A DNA stretch of 64,000 bases, taken from GCA-001735895 sp964488685 (GTDB taxonomy: Bacteria > Pseudomonadota > Gammaproteobacteria > GCA-001735895). Shown here in pieces: positions 34,580 to 44,600 of this stretch. Location: assembly GCA_964488685.1 (NCBI GenBank), contig CAZAVY010000003.1:1-64000 (forward strand), read 5' to 3'. The translations under genes and the position numbers were made by a program. Within the stretch, counting starts at the first letter, position 1. Every line of letters begins with the position of its first letter. Under the pieces are notes generated by a model. The model worked only from the letters and a program-made list of their open reading frames with translations. It did no database searches and was not told the DNA's origin.

Positions 34580-35428
34580 TTAGTTTCCTTTGGCGCTTTT
34601 ACCGGGCTTTACATTCTGCGGATCGACAAAATACCAGTCTTCCGCCTCATTATCGATGCGTAGCGCCACCAGGTGCCCACCCCAGACACAGCCCCCATCC
34701 AATGCGAAATAGCGCCCGTAACAACCGACCGGAAGGGTTGACCAATGCCCGAAATAAACCCGTACCTCGTTTCTCAGTTTCACCGGCATCTGGTACCAGG
34801 GAGTCAGTCCGCTGCGCAGGTGTTGGCGCGGGCTGCCATTTGCGACGAAATCAAGTTTGTGCCTGGTTTTAAAAAATCGCATGCGCGTAAAAGCGTTGGT
34901 GATAAAGCGCAATCTGCGCGCGCCCTTTAGATCATCCGACCAGGCAGCAGGTTTGTTTCCATACATTTTTTCGAAAAACCAGCCTGCATTTTTACCGCGT
35001 AACACCGCTTCAACTTCGGCTGCCAGTTTCCTCGCCTTACTAAGACCCCAGGCAGGGTGGATACCGGCATGCACCAGGACTGCTTTTTGGTTCCGGTCGT
35101 AATGCAACAGCGGCTGAACCTGTAACCAGTCAATCAACTCATCACGATCGGGGCTTTTGAGTATTTTCTTCAGGTTGCGGGTATCACGCACCTTTTTAAC
35201 GCCGTGATGCAGTGCAAGCAAATGCAGATCATGATTGCCGAGCACGACCAGTGCACTGTCGCCGAGGGATTTAACCAGGCGCAGTGTTTGCAACGACTCC
35301 GGGCCACGGTTAACGAGGTCCCCACAAAACCACACGCTGTCCCGTGAAGAGTCGAAATTAATTTTCTCGAGCAAACGACAGAGCTCGGTGTAACAGCCCT
35401 GAACATCGCCTATCGCATAGATAGCCAC
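34580..35428 (-). CDS. apaH: Diadenosine tetraphosphatase (symmetrical)
   Basis: Cleaves Ap4A symmetrically into two ADP, and also removes Np4 caps from RNA. The 282-residue calcineurin-type phosphoesterase shows the metal-binding motifs IGDVQGCYTEL (GDxxG), VWFCGDLVNRGPES (GDxxxRG) and LVVLGNHDLHLL (GNHD), then VHAGIHPAW and GHWSTL. The start is GTG. It lies 11 bases after apaG on the same strand, the usual pair. Confidence 0.95.
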   Translation of the reverse strand: MAIYAIGDVQGCYTELCRLLEKINFDSSRDSVWFCGDLVNRGPESLQTLRLVKSLGDSALVVLGNHDLHLLALHHGVKKVRDTRNLKKILKSPDRDELIDWLQVQPLLHYDRNQKAVLVHAGIHPAWGLSKARKLAAEVEAVLRGKNAGWFFEKMYGNKPAAWSDDLKGARRLRFITNAFTRMRFFKTRHKLDFVANGSPRQHLRSGLTPWYQMPVKLRNEVRVYFGHWSTLPVGCYGRYFALDGGCVWGGHLVALRIDNEAEDWYFVDPQNVKPGKSAKGN

Positions 35429-35439
35429 GGTGCCGAAAT

Positions 35440-35823
35440 CTAATGCAGTACTCGGGGGATTGACAGGATAAACTCGTTGATTGTTGCATCGAAGTGGGAG
35501 CCATCGTCAGCCAGCATCTGGTAACTGCCTTTCATGGTGCCGACCGCGGTTTCCAGCATGGTGCCGGAAGTGTATACGAACTGCTCCCCGGGTTTCAGTA
35601 ACGGTTGCTCGCCGACCACGCCGTCGCCTCGCACCTCCTGAACCTTGTGATTGGAATCGGTGATAACCCAGTGGCGGGTTAAAAGTTGCGCACTCTGACT
35701 ACCCTTGTTTTGAATCGTGATCGTGTAGGCGAATACATAGTAGTTTTGCTCGGGATTCGATTGGTCTTCGATGTATCGGGTCTTGACATCGACCTCGATA
35801 TTATTTTGTGCAGGTTGATTCAT
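35440..35823 (-). CDS. apaG: ApaG/DUF525 protein
   Basis: A 127-residue beta-sandwich protein (fibronectin-III-like fold, DUF525). It shows YVFAYTITIQNKGSQSAQLL, RHWVITDSNHKVQEVRGDGV and the signature GEQPLLKPGEQFVYTSG, followed by GTMKGSYQM. The role is not established, though it is nearly always linked with apaH and sometimes rsmA. It is third in the lgt-thyA-apaG-apaH order. Confidence 0.94.
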   Translation of the reverse strand: MNQPAQNNIEVDVKTRYIEDQSNPEQNYYVFAYTITIQNKGSQSAQLLTRHWVITDSNHKVQEVRGDGVVGEQPLLKPGEQFVYTSGTMLETAVGTMKGSYQMLADDGSHFDATINEFILSIPRVLH

Positions 35824-35859
35824 TTAGTTTTTTTATCCGGTTTATCTTTTTAGCCTGCA

Positions 35860-36654
35860 TTATACCGCGACTGCCGCTTTGATGTGCTCGTGACATCGGT
35901 AGTTTTTTAGCTCAAAGTCTTCGAAACTAAACTCGAACAGGTCTTTTACCTCTGAATTCAGCGCCATCGCCGGCAACGCAAACGGTTCACGCTCGAGTTG
36001 CAGGCGAGCTTGCGACAAGTGATTGGTGTAGAGGTGAGCATCACCCAGGGTATGCACGAAATCTCCCGGCTTCAACCCCGTTACCTGAGCAACCATCATC
36101 AACAGCAAGGCGTAGGATGCGATGTTAAACGGTACCCCCAGGAAAATATCTGCGCTACGCTGATACAGCTGGCAGGACAGGCACCCATCGACAACATAGA
36201 ACTGGAAGAACGCATGACATGGCGGCAGCGCCATATTTTCTATTTCACCCACATTCCAGGCGCTTACGATCAGCCGGCGTGAATTCGGATTGTCGTGAAT
36301 ATTGTTTACCAGTTGCTGGATTTGATCGACGACATGGCCATCTGCAGCGCGCCACGAACGCCACTGCGCTCCATAAACCGGCCCGAGATCGCCATTTTCG
36401 TCCGCCCATTCATCCCAGATCCGAACCTTGTTTTGCGCCAGGTAGGCAATATTGGTTTCGCCCTGTAAAAACCACAAAAGTTCGTGGATGATCGAACGCA
36501 GATGGAGTCTCTTTGTGGTGACAAGCGGAAATCCCTGACCTAAATCAAAGCGCATCTGGTAACCAAACACCGATAGCGTGCCGGTACCGGTACGATCACC
36601 TTTCTCGCTACCGTTATTGAGGACATGTCGCATCAGGTCAAGATATTGGTGCAT
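35860..36654 (-). CDS. thyA: Thymidylate synthase
   Basis: Methylates dUMP to dTMP with methylene-tetrahydrofolate, producing dihydrofolate for FolA. It has 264 residues from ATG 36654, exactly the E. coli length. It shows KGDRTGTGTLSVFGYQMRFD, FPLVTTKR, the catalytic Cys in ALPPCHAFFQFYV, LYQRSADIFLGVPFNI and HTLGDAHLYTNH. The start overlaps the lgt 3' end by 17 bases, so translation is probably coupled. The lgt-thyA pair is common in gammaproteobacteria. Confidence 0.96.
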   Translation of the reverse strand: MHQYLDLMRHVLNNGSEKGDRTGTGTLSVFGYQMRFDLGQGFPLVTTKRLHLRSIIHELLWFLQGETNIAYLAQNKVRIWDEWADENGDLGPVYGAQWRSWRAADGHVVDQIQQLVNNIHDNPNSRRLIVSAWNVGEIENMALPPCHAFFQFYVVDGCLSCQLYQRSADIFLGVPFNIASYALLLMMVAQVTGLKPGDFVHTLGDAHLYTNHLSQARLQLEREPFALPAMALNSEVKDLFEFSFEDFELKNYRCHEHIKAAVAV

Positions 36655-37480
36655 TTTTGCTATTACGGGTTGCAAGTTTCAGCAGAATAACCCCAACTAT
36701 AATCATTGGAATCGATAATACAATGCCCCGGGTGAGCCAGTCCGTGTTCATCAGGTATCCGATATGTGCATCCGGTAAACGTATCAATTCTACGCTGCTG
36801 CGAGCAAGCCCGTATAGCAACAGGAAATAACCTGAAACTGTCATTACCGGGCGTGGCCTGGAAGATATAAGCCACAACGCCACGAACAATAAAAGCCCTT
36901 CGAGCATCATTTGGTATAACTGGGTGGGGTGGCGAGCACTAAAACACAGCGGTCCGGCGAAATCGACATAGCGATCGGGTGGAAATTGTTCACAGGACAA
37001 TTTCATAGCCCAGGGAACTCTGCCCGGCGCGCCCCAGAGTTCGGCATTGATAAAATTACCGAAGCGTCCCGCAGCCAGACCCAGGGGCACCAACGGGGCG
37101 ATAAAATCAGTCAATTCTAAAAACCCGCATCCCAGCCTGCGCCGGAAAGCCGCCATCGCTACCAATACGCCGATAAATCCCCCGTGGAAAGACATGCCAC
37201 CTTCCCAGATCTTTAACAGATACAACGGGTTTTGCAGAAAACTGTCAATGTTATAAAAAAGTACCGATCCGATACGCCCACCCAGCACGGCGCCCAGCGC
37301 AGCATAAAAAATGAGGTCGCCGATCTGTTCGGGTTTTACCGGGGAATGACCTTGCCGGGCACGTAGTTTGCCAAGCCACCAGGCACTGCCAAAGGCTACC
37401 AGGTACATCATTCCATACCAGTGGACTTTAACCGGGCCAAGCGAAATCGCGACCGGATCTATCGATGGAAAAGCAATCAT
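36638..37480 (-). CDS. lgt: Prolipoprotein diacylglyceryl transferase
   Basis: Inner-membrane enzyme that adds diacylglycerol to the lipobox cysteine, the first step of lipoprotein maturation. The patatin and phospholipase D lipoproteins in this window would need it. It has 280 residues and about seven membrane segments, with VHWYGMMYL, GGRIGSVLFYN, WEGGMSFHGGFIG and the signature GLAAGRFGNFINAELWG. I chose ATG 37480 (MIAFPSIDPVAI); the open frame further upstream has no family sequence. The promoter region is shared with the divergent gene at 37562. Confidence 0.94.
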   Translation of the reverse strand: MIAFPSIDPVAISLGPVKVHWYGMMYLVAFGSAWWLGKLRARQGHSPVKPEQIGDLIFYAALGAVLGGRIGSVLFYNIDSFLQNPLYLLKIWEGGMSFHGGFIGVLVAMAAFRRRLGCGFLELTDFIAPLVPLGLAAGRFGNFINAELWGAPGRVPWAMKLSCEQFPPDRYVDFAGPLCFSARHPTQLYQMMLEGLLLFVALWLISSRPRPVMTVSGYFLLLYGLARSSVELIRLPDAHIGYLMNTDWLTRGIVLSIPMIIVGVILLKLATRNSKNAPIS

Positions 37481-37561
37481 TGTGGATTTTGCTGACTCAA
37501 ACTCATGAGTATGCCTGATCAGGGTGCTATTATTGCACGGATATAATTCAGAAACACAACC

Positions 37562-39616
37562 ATGTCTAACGCGCTTGCCCTGGAATCGAGCCCCTACCTG
37601 CGCCAGCACGCTGATAACCCCGTTGACTGGTTGCCCTGGTCGCAACAAGCGCTCGATCTGGCACTCGAACAGAACAAACCAATCCTGCTATCGGTCGGTT
37701 ACTCTGCCTGTCACTGGTGTCACGTGATGGCGCATGAATCCTTCGAAGACCCGGCAACCGCCGCACTGATGAATAAACACTTTGTCAATATCAAGGTAGA
37801 TCGTGAGGAACGCCCGGATATCGATCGAATATACCAGAACGCGCATCAGCTGATCGCACGCCGTCCCGGCGGTTGGCCTCTGACCATGTTCCTGTCGCCG
37901 CGTGATCAACTACCCTTCTTTGGAGGCACCTACTTCCCGGATAAACCCAAATACGGCATGATTTCGTTCAGCGATCTACTCGAGCGCATCGCCCGGGTGT
38001 TTCATCAACAACCCGACGAGGTAAAGCAACAGGGCGAAGCTATTCAACAGGCGCTGATCGAAATCGAGATGCGCGAGAATCAGAACCGGCAGAGCGCGAA
38101 TATCGGCGCCCTGGAAATATTTGATACCCAGCTACTCGAGACCTACGATTCCGAGTTTGGAGGCTTTGGGCAGGCGCCAAAATTCCCGCAACCCGCCATT
38201 TTGCTACAGGCGCTGGCACGGGCGTTTGGCAAATCACCCGACGACCCGGTCTATCGCGCGATCACCTTCAGTTTGCAGCAGATCGCGCTGGGTGGCATTC
38301 AGGATCACCTCGGCGGCGGATTTTTCCGCTATTCGGTGGACGACAAATGGATGATCCCGCATTTTGAAAAAATGCTGTACGACAACGGCCAGTTGTTGCA
38401 GGTGATGGCTCAAGCTTACAGTCTGACCGGGAACGCTATGTTCATGGCTGCGGTCAATGGCATCGTAAACTGGCTCGAAGGTGAAATGCGCAGCGACGCC
38501 GGCAGCTTTTACGCCGCCCTCGACGCCGATTCGGAGGGCGTCGAAGGCAGGTTTTACCTGTGGACGCCGACCGAAGTTGAAGCAATCACAGGCGACGATG
38601 CCTACCCCGCATTTGCCTTTCGCTATGGTCTCGATCAAGCGGCAAACTTTGAAGGCGAATGGCATTTACACAGTTACCACGATACCCAGCAGGTGATTGC
38701 CAGGTTCGGCATCGATAACCGGGAATACGAGGTGGAGCACGAACGCATACGCCGGCGACTGATGGCGGTACGCGCCGGTCGCATCCGCCCCGGACTCGAC
38801 AACAAGGTTTTGACCAGCTGGAATGCACTGGTCATTCGCGGGCTCGCAAACGCGGCCCGGGTGTTCATGCGTCAGGACTATTTCGACATCGCGCACCGAT
38901 GCCTGCAGTCGATTAAGAAGGAATGCTGGCTTGACGGTTGCCTGCTGGCCTTGAGCGTCACTTCCGGGAAAAAACTGCCGGCCTACCTCGACGATTACGC
39001 ACATCTGCTGCAGGCCACGCTCGATTGCCTGCAATTCGAATGGAACCCTGCCGATCTCGAGTTTGCGACCCAACTCGCCACGCAACTACTGGAGCGATTT
39101 GCCGATCAGACAAATGGCGGGTTCTTTTTCACCGCCAGCGATCACGAAAAATTAATCCAGCGCTCCAAGTCCTGGCCGGATGAAGCGATGCCGAGCGGTA
39201 ATGCGGTCGCGGCCCTGGCTTTACACCGTCTCGGGCTGCTGATCGGCAATCAGGTCTTTGTCCAGAGCGCCGAAAAAGCGTTGCAATCGGTCGCCGACAA
39301 TATCAACCAGGCTGCTTTCCACGCCGCCAGTTTCATGGCACTGCTCGAAGCGGTACACAAACCGCCGTTTCAAATTATTGTGCGGGGCGAGTCCGCCAGC
39401 CTGAGAAATTGGCGCGCATCGATACTGCCGCGGTTGAGACCCGATCAGGCCGCTTATTTTATTCCATATGATGCTGCTGCCGGCCTGCCCGATGAAATCG
39501 CGCAAAAAACCAGCGACGAGAAAATCAGCGCCTGGATTTGCGAAGGTTTTAGCTGCCGCATGCCCCTTTACGACCTCGATTCCGTGTTAGCGGAGCTCGC
39601 GCCCGCAAGGCGTTAA
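37562..39616 (+). CDS. DUF255 / YyaL-type protein with thioredoxin-like and glycoside-hydrolase-like folds
   Basis: A 684-residue cytoplasmic protein. The N-terminal DUF255 domain (about 1-165) is thioredoxin-like, with SSPYLRQHADNPVDWLPW, the CxxC motif SVGYSACHWCHVMAHESF and KVDREERPDID. The rest is an alpha/alpha-barrel of the six-hairpin type (DHLGGGFFRYSVDDKWMIPH, HFEKMLYDNGQLL). The family includes B. subtilis YyaL and mammalian SPATA20; its function is not settled. A TATAAT hexamer at 37542-37547 may be its -10 element. It ends 4 bases before the convergent dgkA stop. Confidence 0.9.
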   Translation: MSNALALESSPYLRQHADNPVDWLPWSQQALDLALEQNKPILLSVGYSACHWCHVMAHESFEDPATAALMNKHFVNIKVDREERPDIDRIYQNAHQLIARRPGGWPLTMFLSPRDQLPFFGGTYFPDKPKYGMISFSDLLERIARVFHQQPDEVKQQGEAIQQALIEIEMRENQNRQSANIGALEIFDTQLLETYDSEFGGFGQAPKFPQPAILLQALARAFGKSPDDPVYRAITFSLQQIALGGIQDHLGGGFFRYSVDDKWMIPHFEKMLYDNGQLLQVMAQAYSLTGNAMFMAAVNGIVNWLEGEMRSDAGSFYAALDADSEGVEGRFYLWTPTEVEAITGDDAYPAFAFRYGLDQAANFEGEWHLHSYHDTQQVIARFGIDNREYEVEHERIRRRLMAVRAGRIRPGLDNKVLTSWNALVIRGLANAARVFMRQDYFDIAHRCLQSIKKECWLDGCLLALSVTSGKKLPAYLDDYAHLLQATLDCLQFEWNPADLEFATQLATQLLERFADQTNGGFFFTASDHEKLIQRSKSWPDEAMPSGNAVAALALHRLGLLIGNQVFVQSAEKALQSVADNINQAAFHAASFMALLEAVHKPPFQIIVRGESASLRNWRASILPRLRPDQAAYFIPYDAAAGLPDEIAQKTSDEKISAWICEGFSCRMPLYDLDSVLAELAPARR

Positions 39617-39620
39617 CCCG

Positions 39621-39989
39621 TCAAGTAAACAACACCAGGAACCAGACTACCGCCATTATCAGCATTGCCATCGCGACCGCGGCCGAACCCATATCCTTGG
39701 CGCGCCCGGAAAGTTCGTGCTGTTCCCCGCCCAGGCGATCGACGACGGCCTCCAGCGCGGAGTTCAGGATTTCTACCAACGGCAAAAGCATTACGCTAGA
39801 CACCAGCAGGGCTTTCTCGATTCCATTGTCACCGAGGTAGAGTCCAAGCGGAATCATGACAATACAAAGCCAGATTTCCTGGCGAAATGCTTCTTCGTGG
39901 CGATAGGCGGCACACAGGCCCTGCCATGAATACCCGGCTGCCTTTATGATTCGATTAAAGCCCTTGTTGCCACTATAGGCCACGATCAC
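39621..39989 (-). CDS. dgkA: Diacylglycerol kinase
   Basis: Small inner-membrane kinase that recycles diacylglycerol to phosphatidic acid. It has 122 residues and three membrane helices. It shows GYSWQGLCAAYRHEEAFRQE (with the conserved catalytic Glu region), LLPLVEILNSALEAVVDRL (the NSAIEAVVD-type signature) and RAKDMGSAAVAMA. The start is GTG 39989 or GTG 39983; the AGGGG just upstream fits the second slightly better. It lies 68 bases after gcvH on the same strand. Confidence 0.9.
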   Translation of the reverse strand: MIVAYSGNKGFNRIIKAAGYSWQGLCAAYRHEEAFRQEIWLCIVMIPLGLYLGDNGIEKALLVSSVMLLPLVEILNSALEAVVDRLGGEQHELSGRAKDMGSAAVAMAMLIMAVVWFLVLFT

Positions 39990-40057
39990 CCCTGATTGAT
40001 TTAATCGACACCTGCCTGATACCGGCTCGCAGCGATTTTCATAGCGCTTTGCCGGGA

Positions 40058-40447
40058 CTATTCTTCGTCGGCAATCACTTCCATATAGGCTTCGGCGCCC
40101 AGTAAACCCTCAACTTCTTCAAGAACTTCCATCGAAACCTTGTACATCCAGCCATCGCCATAAGGATCATTGTTGATTTTTTCAGGCGACCCTTCAAGCT
40201 CGTCGTTCACCTCGATAACTTCTCCGGAAACCGGGGCATAGGTGTCGGATGCCGCCTTGACCGATTCAATCACCGCGACCGAATCGCCTGCAGCCACGGT
40301 ACTACCCTGTTCAGGTAATTCGACATAGACGAGGTCTCCCAGCAATTCCTGGGCATGATCCGAAACCCCGATGGTCGCAATTTTATCTTCAACCAGAACC
40401 CATTCATGCGTAGACAAAAACTTCAATTCTGATGGTACGTCACTCAT
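40058..40447 (-). CDS. gcvH: Glycine cleavage system H protein
   Basis: Lipoyl carrier that passes the aminomethyl group from GcvP to GcvT. The 129-residue protein shows STHEWVLVEDKIATIGVSDH, the lipoylation motif VIESVKAASDTYAPVSGE with its Lys, and a C-terminal NNDPYGDGWMYKV. Its ATG overlaps the gcvT stop by four bases (40444-40447), so the two are translationally coupled. gcvP is not in the window downstream; dgkA follows. Confidence 0.96.
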   Translation of the reverse strand: MSDVPSELKFLSTHEWVLVEDKIATIGVSDHAQELLGDLVYVELPEQGSTVAAGDSVAVIESVKAASDTYAPVSGEVIEVNDELEGSPEKINNDPYGDGWMYKVSMEVLEEVEGLLGAEAYMEVIADEE

Positions 40448-41547
40448 TTATCGTTACCCCCTTCAATCAACATGGATTTCCCTTCGCGCACGAAGGGAAG
40501 CTTGACAATTTCGGCTTTCAACAACTTGTTGCGCAGCTCGACCTGAACCTGGCCGGCAACACCGGCCGGCACTCTCGCCATCGCAATGGATCGCTGCAGT
40601 GTCGGCGAATAACTTCCCGATGTGATTTCACCGTCACCCGCGGTCGTTACCACCTTCAAATGACTGCGCAACACCCCTTTGTCCAATAGTAACAGACCGA
40701 CAAAACTTTGCTGCAAACCGGCAGCCTGTTGTGCCTGCAGTGCCTTTTTACCGATGAATTCACGCTCATCCCCGATCGCGACGGTCCAGCCCAGACCGGA
40801 AACCAACGGGCTGGTTGATTCATCCATATCGGCGCCATACAGGTTCATGCCCGCTTCGAGGCGCAGGGTGTCGCGCGCGCCCAGACCACAGGGTGCGACA
40901 CCGGCTGCAAGCAACCGATTCCACAGGCCGGCAATTTGATCACCCAGCATCAGGATTTCAAAACCGTCTTCACCGGTGTAACCGGTGCGGGCGACAAAGC
41001 AATCGTCAAATTCCACCCCCTGAAAACGCGACAATTGCTGCAACGCCGGTTGTTGATAGTCGGCAAACAGTTCGATGGCCCGGTCTATCGCCCTGGGGCC
41101 TTGCACCGCAAGCATTGCGACATCATGACGAAATTTTACGCTGAGATTCGAGTATTGCCGGGCCTGTTGATCGAGCCAGGCCAGATCTTTTTCACGCGTC
41201 GCCGAATTAATCACAAGCCGGTAAAGGTTGTGCCGCAGGTAATATACGATCAGGTCGTCGATCACGCCGCCCTGCGGGTGAAGCATGCAGCTATAAAGCG
41301 CTTTACCGGTGAATGTTAACCTGGCGACATCGTTGGCGAGCAGATATTGCAGATAAGCTTTTGCGTCGCTGCCATTGACGTCGACAACGGTCATGTGCGA
41401 AACATCGAACATCCCCGCATCGGTGCGAACCGCTTCGTGCTCGGTAATTTGCGAACCATAGTTGATGGGCATATCCCAGCCGGCAAAATCGACGAGCCTG
41501 GCACCGGCATCGAGATGACACCGGTAGAGTGGAGTCTTGTTTCCCAT
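40444..41547 (-). CDS. gcvT: Aminomethyltransferase (glycine cleavage T protein)
   Basis: Transfers the one-carbon unit from the lipoyl group of GcvH to tetrahydrofolate, releasing ammonia. The 367-residue protein shows FAGWDMPINYG, GMFDVSHM, the folate-binding RTGYTGEDGFEILM, LGARDTLRLEAGMNLYG and FIGKKAL. The length matches E. coli GcvT (364). Only 80 bases separate it from the end of tpsA on the same strand, so it either has a promoter there or depends partly on read-through. No glycine riboswitch fits in that space. Confidence 0.95.
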   Translation of the reverse strand: MGNKTPLYRCHLDAGARLVDFAGWDMPINYGSQITEHEAVRTDAGMFDVSHMTVVDVNGSDAKAYLQYLLANDVARLTFTGKALYSCMLHPQGGVIDDLIVYYLRHNLYRLVINSATREKDLAWLDQQARQYSNLSVKFRHDVAMLAVQGPRAIDRAIELFADYQQPALQQLSRFQGVEFDDCFVARTGYTGEDGFEILMLGDQIAGLWNRLLAAGVAPCGLGARDTLRLEAGMNLYGADMDESTSPLVSGLGWTVAIGDEREFIGKKALQAQQAAGLQQSFVGLLLLDKGVLRSHLKVVTTAGDGEITSGSYSPTLQRSIAMARVPAGVAGQVQVELRNKLLKAEIVKLPFVREGKSMLIEGGNDK

Positions 41548-41627
41548 GGGTCATGCCTCGCCAACCGATCAGCGCCCCAGGCGCCAAGAGCACAGAGGAT
41601 AGAGCCTGCGTGGTTTAAATAAAAGCC

Positions 41628-44600
41628 CTATATACAGACTAACAAACTGTCTTTATCACCATCCACATTTAATAGTTCTTGCATGACCGATTCGGCCTCG
41701 GGCTGATTGCTGGCTATCGCCTTCGTCAGTTTATCGAAGTTCTCCAGGAACGCGATCAGATCATCGATGATCGTCCAGAAAAAACCAACACCTCCGCCGG
41801 GGGTTAACGTGAGTGATAAGTCACCGGTGGTACCAATATTGCCGGTATAGGTCGGCGTCGCAGCCCCGCCGCCTATGCCTACAATGGCGGCAAATTGATT
41901 CATGGTTCGGGTAAGGTAAGTAATCGGTACGAAAGTATCGTTGTTGGATACGGTATATCCAGCAACCGGCAGCAATACCAAATTGCCCCCGAGATCGGCC
42001 TGTCCCTGAACCTGTAAAAGGTCGTAATCGATACCAGCGACAGGAGTGCCACCATTTTGAATATCGATCACGACGTTACCGAGCGTGTTGGTGAAATTCC
42101 CGATGATGGTCAGGGTCCCGATCGCAGCGGCGTTACCGGGAACGACAGTGCCACCATTGTTAACTACATTGCCGCTGTAGGTTCCATTTCCAAATAAAGT
42201 ACTGCCCGCATCGAGCGTCAGGGTCGGCAAACTGGCTATTACCAGGGTGCCGGAATCGACCTGGATCGCGGCACCTGTATTGATGAATGCCACGGCCGAA
42301 TTAACCGTCGACGTACCCAGGCCACCCGACTTGGAAAAAAGGCCCGTATTGTTGAAGGTCGCGCTGGTACCCGTCCCCAGATCCGAGTCGTTGAGTAGGT
42401 CGAATGAGCCGAAATTGTTGAAAACACTGCCGCTTTCAAGCTGGAAATCGCCGGGCAGCAAGCTGTTCAGGGTCAATGCGCCTGTATTGTTGACGATGAT
42501 ATTGATGACGTTGTGAACCCCCGCGCCACCGACCGTGGTATTGCCAAACAGGTCCAGCACCCCGCTGCCGCCGCCTTGAATCGACGCGCCGGCGGACCAG
42601 TTGAACGCGCCGGTTACCGACAGGGTGATGCCGGACACATCGAGCGCACCGCCAGTTAAATTGAAGTCGCCGGCGAATGCCGCATCGCTTGCGAACACCA
42701 GGGTGCCGCCCGCAAGCGTCAGGCTGCTGGTCACGGCCAAATTAAATCTATCGAAAGTCACATTACCGTTGACAACGGGGTTACCGACACCGGAACTGGT
42801 GAAGGTGCCGCCATAGGTGCCCGCCGTCAGCGAAATCGGGTTCGGGGTATTAAAATCGACAGTGCCACCAACAATGTTGTTGAAAATATTGGTGTTACTG
42901 ATAATCGTGTTGGTGGAAACTATGGAAATATTGCCGGCATTTCCAGTAGCCTGCACGTCATCGATTCGAATCTGGTCGGCAATAATCAGGCTGCCACTGG
43001 TGATATTCAAATTGATATTGCCGCCGTTGACTGTCTCGAGACCCAAAATTGTATGAGGCCCAAAACTATCGCATCCCAATCCCACAGCACCTGTACCGTA
43101 ACAGGTACCGCCCACCGTAACATCGACACTGACCCTCGGCTGCGCATTGATATAAATGCCGTTGGGTGCATTGGTGGACTCGTGAATGTGCGCACCCAGG
43201 TTGTCGACGACCAGGTTTAGCGGTAGCGCGACAGTTCCGACAGTGCCGTTAGCCGGACCATCATGATCGATAAACAACGAGTTCGCGGTGATAGTGCCAC
43301 CGGCAATTTGAAGAATATCGCTACCGGCGGTTGCGCCAACCTGTCGGATAATCGCATGGTTGGCAGTCAGCGAGTTCAGCGTGATATCGCCACTCAGAGT
43401 ACCGGGAGAAGGACCGATAGACATCGTTATCTCGATATTGCCGGTTCCAGCATCAATGGAAGTCCCCGGCGCCATGGTTATCTCGGCAACACCGGCGCCA
43501 CGATTGGTAATATTGGCACCCGGGTCATTCGCGGTGATACTCAGGTTACCGTTATCGGTGAAGATATTCGCATTGATAAACACGCTTTGGCCGGCCTGGA
43601 AAGTTATATTACCGCCGCCACCGCCCTCCGCGGTGATAATGTCGTTGTTGATGGTAATATCACGATCGGCCTGAATAACAACATCAGTGCCAAGATTTGT
43701 AATACCGGTTATTGCAAACGGGTCAAATATCGTCGTCTGGCCCGGATCAGTCAAAAAAGTATAGGGGTTTACGGGAAGCGTGGTGAGACCGCCGATTGCA
43801 AAGGTTACACTGAGTGGATCGAACAGTACCGTGCCCGATAGGCCGTTATTCGCGCTGGCATCTACAAAACCGTTGAAGTTCAGCGTCTGCTTGCCGGAGA
43901 TTTCGATAAAGCCACCATCACCGGATATCTCACCGCCTTTGGCAGTGACTACACCATGGAATAGGGTGTAGTCATCGGCCCAGACAATCACCTTGCCGCC
44001 ATTGCCCGATTCGATCGCATCGGCATGAATGCTGGCACCGCTGCTAACCTGGGTCTGGGCCGCGGTTTGGGTGTCACCCTGCCCCTGGAAGGCGCCACCG
44101 ATTAATACTTCGCCGCCACCGGTCCGACCCGACACATTGACGCTTGCATCGCCGAACAATCCGACGCGATCGCCCAGTATCTGAATATTGCCGCCCTGGC
44201 GGGTATCACCCTGCGCGCTTGCGTTGCCCGAGAAGTACACATCGCCGTGATGACTCTGTACTAGAATGCTACCGCCTTCGTCACCATTGGCAGTGAGGAT
44301 CGCGCTAGCCGTGACCTCGATATCCTGCCGGGCCACGAGACTGATGCTACCGTCTGCGTTTTGCACGATACCGGTCGCGTTGATGGTGCCGCTGTGCGTC
44401 AGGTTGCCGGCGAACAACCGCGCCGCGCCCTGCCTGGCGATGATGTCGCCGAGGTTGATGATGCGGTTGTCGTCATGCGATTGCACATCGAATTCGATCG
44501 AGGCATCGTTCAGGCTGGTAATGCGGATCGACTCGCCCGCGGCCAGCACCACCTGGCCGTTGTCGACTTCGATTACGCCGCCGTTTTCGATGTCCGGCGC

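Noticed and set aside
41548..41627. Glycine riboswitch before gcvT
   Set aside because: Only 80 bases are available and no glycine-aptamer core is visible.
43263..43841. Long open frame on the strand opposite to tpsA
   Set aside because: It has no ribosome site or recognisable protein sequence. Repetitive Gly/Asn/Thr codons in tpsA keep antisense frames open by composition.
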